Origin: Burkholderiales bacterium
Lineage (GTDB): Bacteria; Pseudomonadota; Gammaproteobacteria; Burkholderiales; Usitatibacteraceae
Direction of reading: 5' to 3'
DNA length: 36,254 bases
Assembly: GCA_026125445.1 (NCBI GenBank)
Contig: JAHCLE010000018.1
Span: 1 to 36,254 of the forward strand
In this document: positions 22,875 to 31,909 of the stretch, piece after piece
Layout of the letters: each line of letters begins with the position of its first letter
Numbering within the stretch: the stretch's first letter is position 1
Translations under genes and position numbers: made by a program
Notes under the pieces: model-generated
Seen by the model: the letters and a program-made list of their open reading frames with translations, nothing else
Databases searched by the model: none
What the model was told of the DNA's origin: nothing

Positions 22875-23863
22875 GCCGCGGCGGCGGGCTGGATGGCCGC
22901 CACGGGCTCGGGCGCGAGGAGCGTCCCGTCACGTAGCCCCTTCACGGTCGCGAAGGAAAGCGCCAGGATCGCGAGCGAGGCGACGGCGAGGGCGAGGATG
23001 CCCATGCCCGCGATCGCGCTTCCGGCGGGCCCCAGGCGAAGCGTAAGGGCGCTGAAGGCGGCCAGCGGGAAGGACATCGCCCAGTGCGGGATCGCGAAGG
23101 GCAGGGCGAGGATGCGGCGAAGCTGCGTGAGCGCCGTGAGCAACGCGAAGAGCGCCAGGCCCCACGCGCCCCACGCGAGCATCGGGTGCGCGCCGAACTG
23201 CGCGAGCGCCAAACCCACGACCGAGGGCGGCGCGACGAAGATGAAGACCGCGGGCTGCAGCCGCTCGGGCCAGCTTCCCTGGGTTGCGAGGCGCACCGCG
23301 ATGAGCGCGTGCACGATGGGCCAGAAGAAGAGCCCCACCGCGAATTGCGCGGCCGACCAGGCCTCGTGACCGAGGGGGACGCCGGCCAGCGGCACGAGCA
23401 CGTTCCCGACCACGGGGATGAAGAGCGCCGGCGTTAGGGCGGGCCAAACGATGCCGCCCGGCTGGTTTCCGCGCCACCACTTGGCCACCACCCAGGCGGT
23501 CACGGCGAGCTGCGCCAGGGCACCGATCCACCAGGCGGCGCGCGCCCAGGCGCTGGCGCCGGCGAGCGCCACGCCCGCCGTGGCGAGCAGGATGAGCGAG
23601 ATCGGGATCGCCGCCACGAAGGGATGGCGCACGGGATGGGCGAAATCCTCGCGGAAGGCTTCCGGGAAGCGCCGCGCGCGGACGAGGGAGGCAGCCGCCA
23701 GCGCGACGAAGACGATGGCCGCGGCGAAGGCGACGACCAGGGAAATGCCGGTGGCCATCTCGCCCATCGCGGGAACGGCGCGGTGCCAGGCGAGCGCGAG
23801 ACCGGCGAGGCCCATGACCACGGCGAACCAGCCGGGCATGAGGAACTTGAGGGGAGCGGGCAT
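22868..23863 (-). CDS. SLAC1/TDT-family anion or dicarboxylate transporter
   Basis: A 331-residue integral membrane protein with about 10 spans and an open helix pattern (PGWFAVVMGLAGLALAWH near the start). It belongs to the SLAC1/TehA group (tellurite-resistance/dicarboxylate transporter family). Members move chloride, nitrate, malate or sulfite; the substrate cannot be read from sequence. The ATG at 23863 has GGGGGGAG upstream. The C terminus is Ala/Pro-rich. Convergent with feoB (7-base overlap) and probably transcribed alone, it may add to the dicarboxylate traffic of this region, but that is only context. Confidence 0.85.
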   Translation of the reverse strand: MPAPLKFLMPGWFAVVMGLAGLALAWHRAVPAMGEMATGISLVVAFAAAIVFVALAAASLVRARRFPEAFREDFAHPVRHPFVAAIPISLILLATAGVALAGASAWARAAWWIGALAQLAVTAWVVAKWWRGNQPGGIVWPALTPALFIPVVGNVLVPLAGVPLGHEAWSAAQFAVGLFFWPIVHALIAVRLATQGSWPERLQPAVFIFVAPPSVVGLALAQFGAHPMLAWGAWGLALFALLTALTQLRRILALPFAIPHWAMSFPLAAFSALTLRLGPAGSAIAGMGILALAVASLAILALSFATVKGLRDGTLLAPEPVAAIQPAAAAQ

Positions 23864-23936
23864 GGCTGTGACTCCCCCCTAGAATAGCGCATGCATCGAC
23901 TCGACTCGACGGGGGGTATGCGGCCGAGATGGAAGT

Positions 23937-23966
23937 GAAAACGCCCTGCCTCGGGAGGCAGGGCGC
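23937..23966 (-). terminator. Terminator of ssrA
   Basis: On the minus strand, a 10-bp stem (23942-23951 with 23956-23965, four-base loop) begins 10 bases after the tmRNA end and is followed by a run of T (23938-23941). Confidence 0.88.
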
Positions 23967-23974
23967 TTCGTCGA

Positions 23975-24339
23975 TGGTGGAGGCGGCGGGAATCGAACCC
24001 GCGTCCAGATGCCACTCCACAAACAGTTCTACATGCGTAGCCGGTTGTTCAGCTCTCGCGGATCGCCCAGGAACCGGCTCCCGGACATCACCGCCAGCCG
24101 CCTATCGTTTAGGTCCTCACCAAGCGGCCCGATGAGTTCCGATTCCATGTTTATGACTCCGCTGCCGGTGAACTGGCCCAACCCATGGAAAAACTGGTGC
24201 GGAGCTGACCGGGATTAAGCGGCCAGGGCGTACGTTTCGTCGTTCGCAGTTAAATTTGCGATTCCAGCGGTTTTACGAGGCGTTGGCGCTCGGCATGCCC
24301 TGCCTGCTTCACTGCACCTGTCGAAACCAGGTCGCCCCC
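23975..24339 (-). ncRNA. ssrA: tmRNA (ssrA)
   Basis: The 365-base RNA that rescues stalled ribosomes and adds a degradation tag. The 5' end GGGGGCG (24339 downward) pairs with CGCCTCC just before the 3' ACCA, giving a seven-pair acceptor stem with one G-U pair. The T arm is read as GGTTCGATTCC near the 3' end, and CCA is encoded (ends 23975). The tag frame lies at 24247-24215, and GC-rich pseudoknot-like segments follow. The tag ends in LAA as expected. The tag ANDETYALAA is known from betaproteobacteria such as Neisseria. This is a single-piece tmRNA, not permuted. Confidence 0.97.
24215..24247 (-). other. tmRNA tag reading frame
   Basis: The resume codon GCG follows TAACT. The frame encodes ANDETYALAA and ends in TAA. 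Confidence 0.93.
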
Positions 24340-24352
24340 GGAAACCGGGGTG

Positions 24353-24401
24353 TTGCGTGAACACATTCTACACTCGGCACCTCGCGGCGCCGTTCACGCA
24401 A
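24353..24401 (-). promoter_or_regulatory. ssrA promoter region flanked by a 10-bp inverted repeat
   Basis: On the minus strand TAGAAT (24370-24365) is a good -10 box placed about 26 bases before the mature 5' end, which leaves room for RNase P trimming. No clear -35 is seen. TTGCGTGAAC (24353-24362) and GTTCACGCAA (24392-24401) are perfect inverted copies on either side of it. The second arm overlaps the gph stop codon. Confidence 0.5.
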
Positions 24402-25107
24402 GGTTAGATGGGGACCGAAAGCGGGAGTTCAATCCCGCGCCGCCGCAGAGGCCGGCCCAGCGCGCGATTCCGGAAGGCGAGTCGACCACGGCGTCGGCGC
24501 CCCAGCGCGCCGGCTCCGGACCATCGCCCAGGTAGCCGTAGCCCGCGGCGAGCACGGGCATGCCCGCGGCACGGGCCGCCTGCACGTCGCGCTCGTCGTC
24601 GCCCACGTAGAGGACGGCCGAAGGTGCCAGCGAGAGCTTCCCGGCGGCGTGCAGCAGGGGATCGGGGAAGGGCTTGGCGCGCTCGCAGGTGTCGCCGCCC
24701 ACGACCACGGCGGTGCGCGAGGCGAGTCCCAGCCCGTCGATCACGCTGCGCGCGAGGCTCTCGAACTTGTTGGTGACCACGCCCCAGGCGAGCCCCCGGT
24801 CCTCGAGCAGGTCGAGCAGCTCGTCCATCTCGGGAAAGAGCCGCGTGTCCACGCACAGGTTGGCGGCGTAGATGGCGAGGAACTCCTCGCGCAGCGCGGC
24901 GAACCCGGCGTGCTCGGGCGTCACGCCGAAGGCCGCGCCGATCATGCCGCGCGCGCCGCGGGAGACGTAGGGGCGGACGAGCTCCAGGGGAACGGGAGGA
25001 AGGCTCCGCGACTCGCGCATCACGTTGACGGTGCGCGCCATGTCGGGCGCCGTGTCCGCGAGCGTGCCGTCCAGATCGAAGAGGACGGCCTGGATCGGCT
25101 TCGCCAT
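24394..25107 (-). CDS. HAD-family phosphatase (Gph- or MupP-like)
   Basis: A 237-residue cytoplasmic hydrolase. HAD motif I is DLDGTLADT (Asp11, Asp13), motif II lies near VVTNK, and motif III/IV is YVGDDERDVQAA. A helical cap (about 20-80) marks the phosphoglycolate phosphatase group. It follows ubiG by 2 bases and mtaD before that. The same mtaD-ubiG-phosphatase order exists in Pseudomonas, where this gene is MupP, the N-acetylmuramate-6-phosphate phosphatase of cell-wall recycling. Phosphoglycolate and muramate phosphate are therefore both possible substrates. The start ATG 25107 is set by the stop of ubiG. The stop codon overlaps an inverted-repeat arm before ssrA. Confidence 0.88.
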   Translation of the reverse strand: MAKPIQAVLFDLDGTLADTAPDMARTVNVMRESRSLPPVPLELVRPYVSRGARGMIGAAFGVTPEHAGFAALREEFLAIYAANLCVDTRLFPEMDELLDLLEDRGLAWGVVTNKFESLARSVIDGLGLASRTAVVVGGDTCERAKPFPDPLLHAAGKLSLAPSAVLYVGDDERDVQAARAAGMPVLAAGYGYLGDGPEPARWGADAVVDSPSGIARWAGLCGGAGLNSRFRSPSNLA

Positions 25108-25109
25108 GG

Positions 25110-25832
25110 TCAATCCTTGCGCGCTGCGAGGAAGTAGTTCACCCCGGCATCCTTTCCGAGCGCGAACGTCTTGGTCAGCGGGTTGTACGAAAGCCCCGTG
25201 ATGTCGGCCATCGCGAGTCCCGAGGCGCGGCAATGGGCCGCGAGTTCCGACGGGGTGACGAACCTCGCGTACTCGTGCGTCCCGCGCGGCAGGAGGCGCA
25301 GCACGTACTCCGCGCCCACGATCGCGAAGAGGAAGGACTTGGCGTTGCGGTTGAGGGTGGAGAAGACGACGAGTCCGCCGGGCTTCGCGAGGACCGCGCA
25401 GGCGCGCACGGTGCTCGCGGCGTCGGGCACGTGCTCGAGCATCTCCATGCAGGTCACCACGTCGTAGGCGCCGGGTTCCTCCGAGGCGGCGTCCTCGGCG
25501 CTCACGAGCCGGTAGTCGACCTCCACGCCGCTTTCCAGGCGGTGCAGCATCGCCACCTTGAGCGACTTCTCGGCGAGGTCGATGCCCGTCACCTGGGCAC
25601 CCGCGAGCGCCATCGACTCAGCCAGGATGCCACCGCCGCATCCCACGTCGATGGCGCGCTTGCCCGCGAGCCCGCCCGAGAGCCGCTCGATGTGCGCGAG
25701 GCGAAGCGGGTTCATGCGGTGCAGCGGGCCGAACATGTCGCTTTCGGGATCCCACCACTGGTGCGCGAGCGAGCCGAACTTCGCCAGCTCGCCGGCGTCG
25801 ACGTTGAGGCGTTCCTGCGCGTGGATGCTCAT
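25110..25832 (-). CDS. ubiG: Ubiquinone biosynthesis O-methyltransferase
   Basis: Makes the two O-methylation steps of ubiquinone synthesis with S-adenosylmethionine. It has 240 residues. The SAM-binding motif is IDVGCGGGIL (61-70), with the acidic partner in TGIDLAEKSL. Family features include FGSLAHQWWDP at residues 20-29, MNPLRL, the segment CMEMLEHVPDA, and SYNPLTKTF near the end. The ATG at 25832 overlaps the mtaD stop by four bases, so the genes are coupled. Its presence shows that the organism makes ubiquinone, which is of interest beside the low-potential-type fumarate reductase. Confidence 0.95.
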   Translation of the reverse strand: MSIHAQERLNVDAGELAKFGSLAHQWWDPESDMFGPLHRMNPLRLAHIERLSGGLAGKRAIDVGCGGGILAESMALAGAQVTGIDLAEKSLKVAMLHRLESGVEVDYRLVSAEDAASEEPGAYDVVTCMEMLEHVPDAASTVRACAVLAKPGGLVVFSTLNRNAKSFLFAIVGAEYVLRLLPRGTHEYARFVTPSELAAHCRASGLAMADITGLSYNPLTKTFALGKDAGVNYFLAARKD

Positions 25833-27148
25833 GGGTTCGTCCGGATTCGTTGCCGCCACAGCGCGGCGCGGGCCCGCACTTCCTCCTCGTCCACCGTGGC
25901 GAGGCGGCGCTCGGCGAGGCGGGGCTCGCCCGCCACCCAGACGTGGGTGACGTTCTCGCGGCCGGCCGAGTAGACGAGGTCGGAGACGGGATCGAAGCAA
26001 GGGAGCGTTTCCGGGGAGGAAAGTTCCACGGCCGTCATGTCCGCGGACTTCCCCGGCACGAGCGACCCGATGGACGAATCCAGCCCGAGGGCGCGCGCGC
26101 CGTCGAGCGTGGCCATGCGCAGGGCCTGGTGCGTCCCGAGCACGCGCGCGTCCCCGCTGGCGCCCTTGGCGAGGAGCGCCGCGGTGCGCATCTCGCCCAG
26201 GATGTCCAGGCGGTTGTTGCTGGCCGCACCGTCGGTGCCCAGCCCGACGTTCACGCCGCGGGCGAGGAGAGCGGCCACCGGCGCGATGCCGCTCGCGAGC
26301 TTCAGGTTGGAGGAGGGACAGTGGGCCACGGAGGCGCCCTCGCGCGCGAGCATCTCGATCTCGGCCTCCTCCAGGTGCACCGCGTGCACGGCGATGAGCC
26401 TCGGGCCCACGAGCCCCAGCCGGCGCAGGCGCTCCAGGGGCCGCACGCCGTGCTGCGCGAGGCCCTGCGCGATCTCGTCGGCGGTTTCGTGCACGTGCGT
26501 GTGCACGGGGGCGTCGATCTCCTCGGCCAGCGTGGCGATGCGCACGAGCGTCTCGTCGGCCACGGTGTAGGGCGCGTGCGGCGCGAGGCAGAAGGACAGC
26601 AGCTCCTCGCCGCGGTAGGCGTCGCGCGTGGCGAGCCCCTTGTGCAGGTAGCCGGCCGCGTCAGGCGCGTAGGCGCTGGGGAATTCCACCGCGATGATGC
26701 CCAGGCTCGCGCGGATGCCGGCCCGCAGCGCCGCCCGGGCCGTCGCCTCGGGGAAGAAGTACATGTCGTTGAAGCAGGTGACGCCGCCGCGCAGCATTTC
26801 CGTGGCGGCCAGCAGGCTCCCGTCGTGCACGAACTCGTCGCCGACGTGCTTCGCCTCGGCGGGCCAGACGTGCTCCTTCAGCCAGGCCATGAGCGGGAGG
26901 TCGTCCGCGATCCCGCGCAGCAGCGCCATGGCGGCGTGCCCGTGAAGGTTTACGAGCCCAGGAACCAGCAGGTGGCGCTCCAGGCGAACCTCGGAGCGTG
27001 CCGAGAAGGCGCCCGCCGCTTCGTCCGAGGGGACGATCGCGTCGATGCGCCCGTCGCGCACGGCCACGCAGTGCCCCTCCAGGACGACCCCGGCGGGCTC
27101 CACCGGAGCGATCCAGGCGGCGTGGATGAGCGTGTCGACTTCGCGCAT
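25829..27148 (-). CDS. mtaD: 5-methylthioadenosine/S-adenosylhomocysteine deaminase-type amidohydrolase
   Basis: A 439-residue zinc enzyme of the TRZ/ATZ amidohydrolase family. It likely deaminates methylthioadenosine or S-adenosylhomocysteine in the cytoplasm. Metal ligands are seen in NLHGHAAM (His69, His71), THVHETADE and LGTDGAASNN. The family hinge CFNDMYFF and the VAHCPSSNLKLASGI segment are present. It is first in mtaD-ubiG-gph; the adenosyl by-product of SAM methylations such as UbiG makes the pairing sensible. ATG 27148 has no ribosome site and lies 12 bases after a terminator T run, so how it is transcribed is unclear. Guanine or other aminohydrolase activity is the alternative. Confidence 0.9.
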   Translation of the reverse strand: MREVDTLIHAAWIAPVEPAGVVLEGHCVAVRDGRIDAIVPSDEAAGAFSARSEVRLERHLLVPGLVNLHGHAAMALLRGIADDLPLMAWLKEHVWPAEAKHVGDEFVHDGSLLAATEMLRGGVTCFNDMYFFPEATARAALRAGIRASLGIIAVEFPSAYAPDAAGYLHKGLATRDAYRGEELLSFCLAPHAPYTVADETLVRIATLAEEIDAPVHTHVHETADEIAQGLAQHGVRPLERLRRLGLVGPRLIAVHAVHLEEAEIEMLAREGASVAHCPSSNLKLASGIAPVAALLARGVNVGLGTDGAASNNRLDILGEMRTAALLAKGASGDARVLGTHQALRMATLDGARALGLDSSIGSLVPGKSADMTAVELSSPETLPCFDPVSDLVYSAGRENVTHVWVAGEPRLAERRLATVDEEEVRARAALWRQRIRTNP

Positions 27149-27162
27149 GGTCGGGCACGAAC

Positions 27163-27188
27163 AAAAAACCCCGCCGGAGCGGGGTTTT
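27163..27188 (-). terminator. Terminator of the OmpA-family gene
   Basis: On the minus strand, a 10-bp stem AAAACCCCGC/GCGGGGTTTT (27179-27188 with 27165-27174) and loop TCCG is followed by TT. It lies between the OmpA-family gene and mtaD. Confidence 0.9.
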
Positions 27189-27207
27189 CTGCCGGGTTCG
27201 GCGAGGC

Positions 27208-27840
27208 TTACTGCTTCACGCCCTTGAACTCGATGTCCACGCGGCGGTTCTTCTGGCGGCCTTCCTTCGTCTTGTTGGTCGCCACGGGCTGCGATTCGCC
27301 CTTGCCGAGGGTGGTGATCTTCGAGGCCGGGATGCCCTTGGAGACCAGGTACTCCTTGACGGCCGCGGCGCGGCGCTCGGAGAGCTTCTGGTTGTAGGCA
27401 TCGGTGCCGACGTTGTCGGTGTGGCCGGTCGCGATGACCATCTCGACGTCGACGCCCTTCAGCTTGGCCATCGCGTCATCGATGTTCTTCTTGCCATCCG
27501 CGCGGACGACCGACTTGTCGAAGTCGAAGAGGGCGTCGGCCTGGATCACGATGGCCTGCTTGACGGAGGCCGGGGCGGGTTTGGCGGCCGGAGCGGCGGG
27601 CGTCGCCGGGGCGGCGGGCGCGCCGGGGGCGGCAGGCGCGGAGGGCTTCGGCGCCGGGGCATCCTTCTTGGGCTGGCAATCGGGGTGGGCGATGCCGGAG
27701 GTCAGCACGCAGTTGCCCGACGAGTCGCGGACGGGCACGCCCTGAGAGTCGGTCGTGACGTTCACCGTCTGGGCGAGCGCTGAGCCGGAGACGAGGGCCA
27801 CGGCGGCAACCGAGCCGGTGAGCACTTTCAGGATCTTCAT
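27208..27840 (-). CDS. OmpA-family outer-membrane or periplasmic protein
   Basis: A 210-residue exported protein. The signal peptide is residues 1-23 (ALA/Q cleavage). Two cysteines (VLTSGIAHPDC region) and a Pro/Ala-rich linker (about 55-95) follow. The OmpA C-terminal peptidoglycan-binding domain (about 100-210) has LFDFDKSVV, TGHTDNVGTDAYN, LSERRAAAVKEYL and RRVDIEF. No N-terminal beta-barrel is present, so it is probably a peptidoglycan-associated periplasmic or surface protein. The ATG at 27840 has GGGAG upstream. It is divergent from gyrA. Confidence 0.92.
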   Translation of the reverse strand: MKILKVLTGSVAAVALVSGSALAQTVNVTTDSQGVPVRDSSGNCVLTSGIAHPDCQPKKDAPAPKPSAPAAPGAPAAPATPAAPAAKPAPASVKQAIVIQADALFDFDKSVVRADGKKNIDDAMAKLKGVDVEMVIATGHTDNVGTDAYNQKLSERRAAAVKEYLVSKGIPASKITTLGKGESQPVATNKTKEGRQKNRRVDIEFKGVKQ

Positions 27841-27916
27841 ATTGGAACTCCCAAGAGATTTGGTGATTTTTGGATGCCAGGCTTTTTCTAGGCTCGCGCC
27901 TGAGACGACTAAATGG

Positions 27917-27946
27917 ATGATACACAACCCCCCCTCGGGTCGGCAA
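27917..27946 (-). promoter_or_regulatory. Candidate promoter of the OmpA-family gene
   Basis: On the minus strand TTGCCG (27946-27941), an 18-base spacer containing seven G in a row, and TATCAT (27922-27917). The untranslated leader would be about 70 bases. The 306-base divergent gap 27841-28146 holds this promoter and a possible gyrA promoter; no other gene or RNA is seen. Confidence 0.45.
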
Positions 27947-28059
27947 CCAAGCGTGGGGTTTGCGCAACATCCCCCCTTTCCGGGTTGCGTCTTTGCCACA
28001 CCTCCTCCCCTCTCGCGGAGAGTGGCGGGACGGGTGCCGGATGTGCTAGGATTTCACTT

Positions 28060-28088
28060 TTGCCGTCCGGCAAATAACCAATTAAAAC
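28060..28088 (+). promoter_or_regulatory. Possible gyrA promoter
   Basis: TTGCCG (28060-28065), 17 bases and TAAAAC (28083-28088). The -10 match is only fair. The position, about 50 bases before the chosen gyrA start, is reasonable. Confidence 0.35.
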
Positions 28089-28146
28089 AAGCGGTTACGG
28101 GCAGGCCCTGCGAGGCCGGCCCGTGCCCGCCAGCGATCCCCAGCCC

Positions 28147-30762
28147 ATGGAACAGTTTGCCAAGGAAACCCACCCGATAAGCCTGGAACAGGAGATGCGC
28201 CGCTCCTACCTCGATTACGCCATGAGCGTGATCGTGGGGCGGGCGCTTCCGGACGTGCGCGACGGCCTCAAGCCGGTGCACCGGCGGGTCCTCTACGCGA
28301 TGCACGAGCTCTCCAACGACTGGAACAAGGCCTACAAGAAGTCGGCGCGCATCGTGGGCGACGTGATCGGCAAGTACCACCCCCACGGCGACACGGCGGT
28401 CTACGACACCATCGTGCGCATGGCCCAGGACTTCAGCCTGCGCTATCCCCTGATCGACGGGCAGGGCAACTTCGGCTCGGTGGACGGCGACAACGCCGCG
28501 GCCATGCGCTACACCGAGATCCGCATGGCCAAGGTGGCCCACGAGCTGCTGGCGGACCTGGAGAAGGAGACGGTCGACTTCGGCCCCAACTACGACGGCA
28601 GCGAGTCCGAGCCCCTCATCCTGCCGGCGCGCTTCCCGAACCTGCTGGTGAACGGCTCCTCGGGCATCGCGGTGGGCATGGCGACCAACATCCCCCCGCA
28701 CAACCTGGGCGAGGTGGTCGACGCCTGCATCGCGGTCCTCGACAACCCGGACATCGACATCGAGGAGCTCATCAATATCATCCCGGCTCCCGACTTCCCG
28801 ACGCGCGGCATCATCTACGGCACGGCGGACGTGAAGGAGGGCTACCGCACCGGGCGCGGGCGCGTCGTCATGCGCGCGCGCGCGCACGTCGAGGACATGG
28901 AGAAGGCCGGCAAGCAGGCCATCGTCGTCGACGAGCTGCCCTACCAGGTCGGGGGCGACCAGCTCCTCAAGCGCATCAGCGAGCTGGTGCACGAGAAGAA
29001 GATCGAGGGCGTCGCGGACCTGCGCAACGAGTCCGACAAGAAGGGCATGCGGCTCGTGATCGAGTTGAAGCGCGGCGAAGTGGCCGAGATCGTGCTGAAC
29101 AACCTGTACAAGCTCACGCAGATGCAGGAGACGTTCGGCATGAACATGGTCGCCCTCCTGGACGGCCAGCCGAAGTGCCTGAACCTCAAGCAGTTCCTGG
29201 ACGCCTTCCTGCGCCACCGCCGCGAGGTGGTCACGCGGCGCACGGTGTTCGACCTGAGGAAGGCGCGCGAGCGCGGCCACGTGCTGGAAGGCCTCGCCGT
29301 GGCGCTCTCCAACGTGGACGAGGTGATCGCGATCATCAAGGCCTCGGCGACCCCGGCCCTGGCCAAGACGGAGCTCATGGCGCGCACCTGGCGCTCGACG
29401 CTCGTGGAGGAGATGCTCGCGCGCGCCATGTCGGACCAGTTCCGCCCCGAGAACCTGCCCAGGGAGTTCGGGCTGGCCGGGAACGGCTACCGGCTCTCGG
29501 ACGTGCAGGCGCAGCGCATCCTCGAGATGCAGCTGCAGCGCCTGACGGGGCTGGAGCAGGACAAGATCCTCTCCGAGTACCGCGAGGTGATCGCCGCCAT
29601 CGAGGACCTGCTGGACATCCTCGCCAAGCCCGAGCGCGTGACGAGGATCATCGCCGACGAGCTGCGCGAGATAAAGCGCGAGTTCGGCGACGCCCGCCGC
29701 AGCGAGATCGTGGTGAACGGGCAGGACCTCTCGATGGAGGACCTCATCGCGCCCGAGGACGTGGTGGTCACGCTCTCGCACGCGGGCTACATCAAGAGCC
29801 AGAAGCTCGACGAGTACCGCGCCCAGAAGCGCGGCGGCCGCGGCAAGCAGGCGACCACCACCAAGGAAGACGACTTCATCGAGAAGCTCTTCATCGCCAA
29901 CACGCACGACTACGTGCTGTGCTTCTCCAACAAGGGCAAGGTCTACTGGATCAAGGTCTACGAGGTGCCGCAGGGCAGCCGCGGCAGCCGCGGAAAGCCC
30001 ATCGTGAACCTCCTCAAGATGGACGAGGACGAGCGCATCAACGCCATCCTTCCCGTGCGCGAGTTCGTCGAGGACCGCTACGTGTTCTTCGCGACGCAGG
30101 AAGGGGTGGTCAAGAAGACGGCGCTCTCGGAGTTCTCCCGGCCTCGCGCCTCCGGCATCATCGCCGTGGACCTGGACGAGGGCGACCGCCTCGTGGGCGT
30201 GGCGCTCACCGACGGCCACCACGACGTCATGCTCTTCTCCGACGAGGGCAAGGCCGTGCGCTTCGCCGAGGACGACGTGCGCGCCATGGGCCGCGGCGCC
30301 CGCGGCGTGCGCGGCATGAACCTCGCCAAGGGCGGCAAGGTGATCGCGCTCCTGGTGGCCGAGGACGAGGCGCAGAGCGTCCTCACCGCCACCGAGAACG
30401 GCTACGGCAAGCGCACGCCCATCGCGGAGTACACCCGCCACGGCCGCGGCACGCAGGGCATGATCGCCATCCAGACGAGCGAGAGGAACGGCAAGGTCGT
30501 GGCCGCCACGCTCGTGTCGAAGGACGACGAGATCATGCTCATCACCTCCGGCGGCGTGCTCATCCGCACGCGCGTGAACGAGGTGCGCGAGATGGGCCGC
30601 TCCACCCAGGGCGTCACGCTCATCAACCTGGGGGAGGGCGAGAAGCTCTCGGGCCTGCAGACGGTGATGGACCGGGACGAGGAAGACAGCGGCAACGGCA
30701 ACGGGCACGGCAACGGTAACGGCGGCGGCAACGGCGGTCCGGGCGATCCGGCCGCGGGCTGA
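28147..30762 (+). CDS. gyrA: DNA gyrase subunit A
   Basis: The DNA breakage-reunion subunit of gyrase. From ATG 28147 it has 871 residues and its catalytic tyrosine is Tyr122 (RYTEIRM), the E. coli number, which supports this start over GTG 28123. The quinolone-determining region reads [10 protein letters not shown]: Thr83 instead of the E. coli serine, with Asp87 kept; Thr83 is also wild type in Pseudomonas. The gyrase-defining box is QKRGGRG at about 560-566. The C-terminal DNA-wrapping pinwheel follows. The last 25 or so residues are an unusual Gly/Asn-rich tail. It heads the serC-serA-pheA-hisC-tyrA-aroA series and the gap to serC is 31 bases. Confidence 0.97.
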   Translation: MEQFAKETHPISLEQEMRRSYLDYAMSVIVGRALPDVRDGLKPVHRRVLYAMHELSNDWNKAYKKSARIVGDVIGKYHPHGDTAVYDTIVRMAQDFSLRYPLIDGQGNFGSVDGDNAAAMRYTEIRMAKVAHELLADLEKETVDFGPNYDGSESEPLILPARFPNLLVNGSSGIAVGMATNIPPHNLGEVVDACIAVLDNPDIDIEELINIIPAPDFPTRGIIYGTADVKEGYRTGRGRVVMRARAHVEDMEKAGKQAIVVDELPYQVGGDQLLKRISELVHEKKIEGVADLRNESDKKGMRLVIELKRGEVAEIVLNNLYKLTQMQETFGMNMVALLDGQPKCLNLKQFLDAFLRHRREVVTRRTVFDLRKARERGHVLEGLAVALSNVDEVIAIIKASATPALAKTELMARTWRSTLVEEMLARAMSDQFRPENLPREFGLAGNGYRLSDVQAQRILEMQLQRLTGLEQDKILSEYREVIAAIEDLLDILAKPERVTRIIADELREIKREFGDARRSEIVVNGQDLSMEDLIAPEDVVVTLSHAGYIKSQKLDEYRAQKRGGRGKQATTTKEDDFIEKLFIANTHDYVLCFSNKGKVYWIKVYEVPQGSRGSRGKPIVNLLKMDEDERINAILPVREFVEDRYVFFATQEGVVKKTALSEFSRPRASGIIAVDLDEGDRLVGVALTDGHHDVMLFSDEGKAVRFAEDDVRAMGRGARGVRGMNLAKGGKVIALLVAEDEAQSVLTATENGYGKRTPIAEYTRHGRGTQGMIAIQTSERNGKVVAATLVSKDDEIMLITSGGVLIRTRVNEVREMGRSTQGVTLINLGEGEKLSGLQTVMDRDEEDSGNGNGHGNGNGGGNGGPGDPAAG

Positions 30763-30793
30763 GCGCGACGCCGCGAGAGAAAGGGCAGGCGAG

Positions 30794-31873
30794 ATGCATA
30801 TCTGGAATTTCGGCTCCGGGCCGGCGATGCTGGTCCCCGCGGTCCTCGAGCAGGCGAAGGCCGAGCTCCTCGACTGGCACGGCAAGGGCATGTCCGTGAT
30901 GGAGATGAGCCACCGCGGCAAGGAGTTCGTCGCCATCGCGGCCGAGGCCGAGGCGGACCTGCGCTCGCTCATGGGCATCCCGGCCAACTACAAGGTCCTC
31001 TTCCTGCAGGGCGGCGCCACCGCCCAGTTCGCGGCCGTGCCGATGAACCTGCTGCGCGGCAAGGCGACCGCGGACTTCGTCCTCACCGGCGAGTGGTCGC
31101 GCAAGGCCATCGCCGAGGCGAAGAAGTACTGCCGCCCCAACGTCGCGGCCACCGCGGAGGACCGCAACTTCACCTACGTGCCGAAGCAGGCGTCGTGGAA
31201 GCTCTCGCCCGACGCGGCCTACGTGCACGTGTGCACCAACGAGACCATCGGCGGCGTGGAGTACCACTGGACGCCGGACACGGGGGACGTCCCGCTGGTC
31301 TCCGACATGTCCTCGCACATCCTGTCGCGGCCCGTGGACGTCTCGCGCTACGGCCTCGTCTTCGCCGGCGCGCAGAAGAACATCGGCCCGGCGGGGCTGG
31401 TGATCGTGATCGTGCGCGAGGACCTCATCGGCCACGCGCTGCCCGACACGCCCAACATCCTCGACTTCAAGCTGCAGGCGGAGGCGGACTCGATGCTCAA
31501 CACGCCGCCCACCTTTGCCGTGTACCTCGCGGGGCTCACCTTCAAGTGGCTTCTCGCCAAGGGCGGCCTCGCAGCGATGGAGCGCGAGAACGTCGCGAAG
31601 GCGAACCTCCTCTACGACTGCCTGGACGCGATCGACTTCTACTCGACCCCGGTGGCGAAGGAGGACCGCTCGCGCATGAACGTCCCCTTCCGCCTGAAGG
31701 ACGACGCCCTCGACGCGAAGTTCCTCGCCGAGGCCGAGGCGCGCGGGCTCTCGCAGCTCAAGGGCCACCGCTCCGTGGGCGGGATGCGCGCCTCCATCTA
31801 CAACGCGATGCCGCTGGAGGGGGTCGAGGCCCTCGCCGGCTTCCTGCGCGATTTCGCGCGCCGCCACGGCTAG
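30794..31873 (+). CDS. serC: Phosphoserine aminotransferase
   Basis: A PLP enzyme of serine and pyridoxine synthesis that converts 3-phosphohydroxypyruvate to phosphoserine. It has 359 residues, the usual size. It opens with [10 protein letters not shown]-like sequence, has [12 protein letters not shown], and holds PLP at Lys195 in [10 protein letters not shown]. The end carries [19 protein letters not shown], a family signature. An AAAGGGCAGG ribosome site precedes ATG 30794. Placement between gyrA and the aromatic genes is conserved in beta- and gammaproteobacteria. The next gene supplies its substrate. Confidence 0.97.
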   Translation: MHIWNFGSGPAMLVPAVLEQAKAELLDWHGKGMSVMEMSHRGKEFVAIAAEAEADLRSLMGIPANYKVLFLQGGATAQFAAVPMNLLRGKATADFVLTGEWSRKAIAEAKKYCRPNVAATAEDRNFTYVPKQASWKLSPDAAYVHVCTNETIGGVEYHWTPDTGDVPLVSDMSSHILSRPVDVSRYGLVFAGAQKNIGPAGLVIVIVREDLIGHALPDTPNILDFKLQAEADSMLNTPPTFAVYLAGLTFKWLLAKGGLAAMERENVAKANLLYDCLDAIDFYSTPVAKEDRSRMNVPFRLKDDALDAKFLAEAEARGLSQLKGHRSVGGMRASIYNAMPLEGVEALAGFLRDFARRHG

Positions 31874-31909
31874 CGCCGGCGCGGCCCCGGTCAACGCGCC
31901 GACGCGACG

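Noticed and set aside
23881-23940. Tandem TCGAC repeats upstream of the SLAC1-like gene
   Set aside because: Only three short units (about 15 bases), and no sign of a larger element; likely chance in GC-rich DNA.
24009-24218. Small open frames inside the tmRNA region
   Set aside because: They lie opposite ssrA and are explained by the tmRNA sequence.
28237-28407. Quinolone-resistance mutation in GyrA (Thr at position 83)
   Set aside because: Thr83 is wild type in some bacteria, and Asp87 is unchanged. Resistance cannot be claimed from this residue alone.
28054-30987. 977-codon minus-strand open frame opposite gyrA
   Set aside because: Antisense shadow; low-complexity Val/His/Leu/Asp sequence without motifs.
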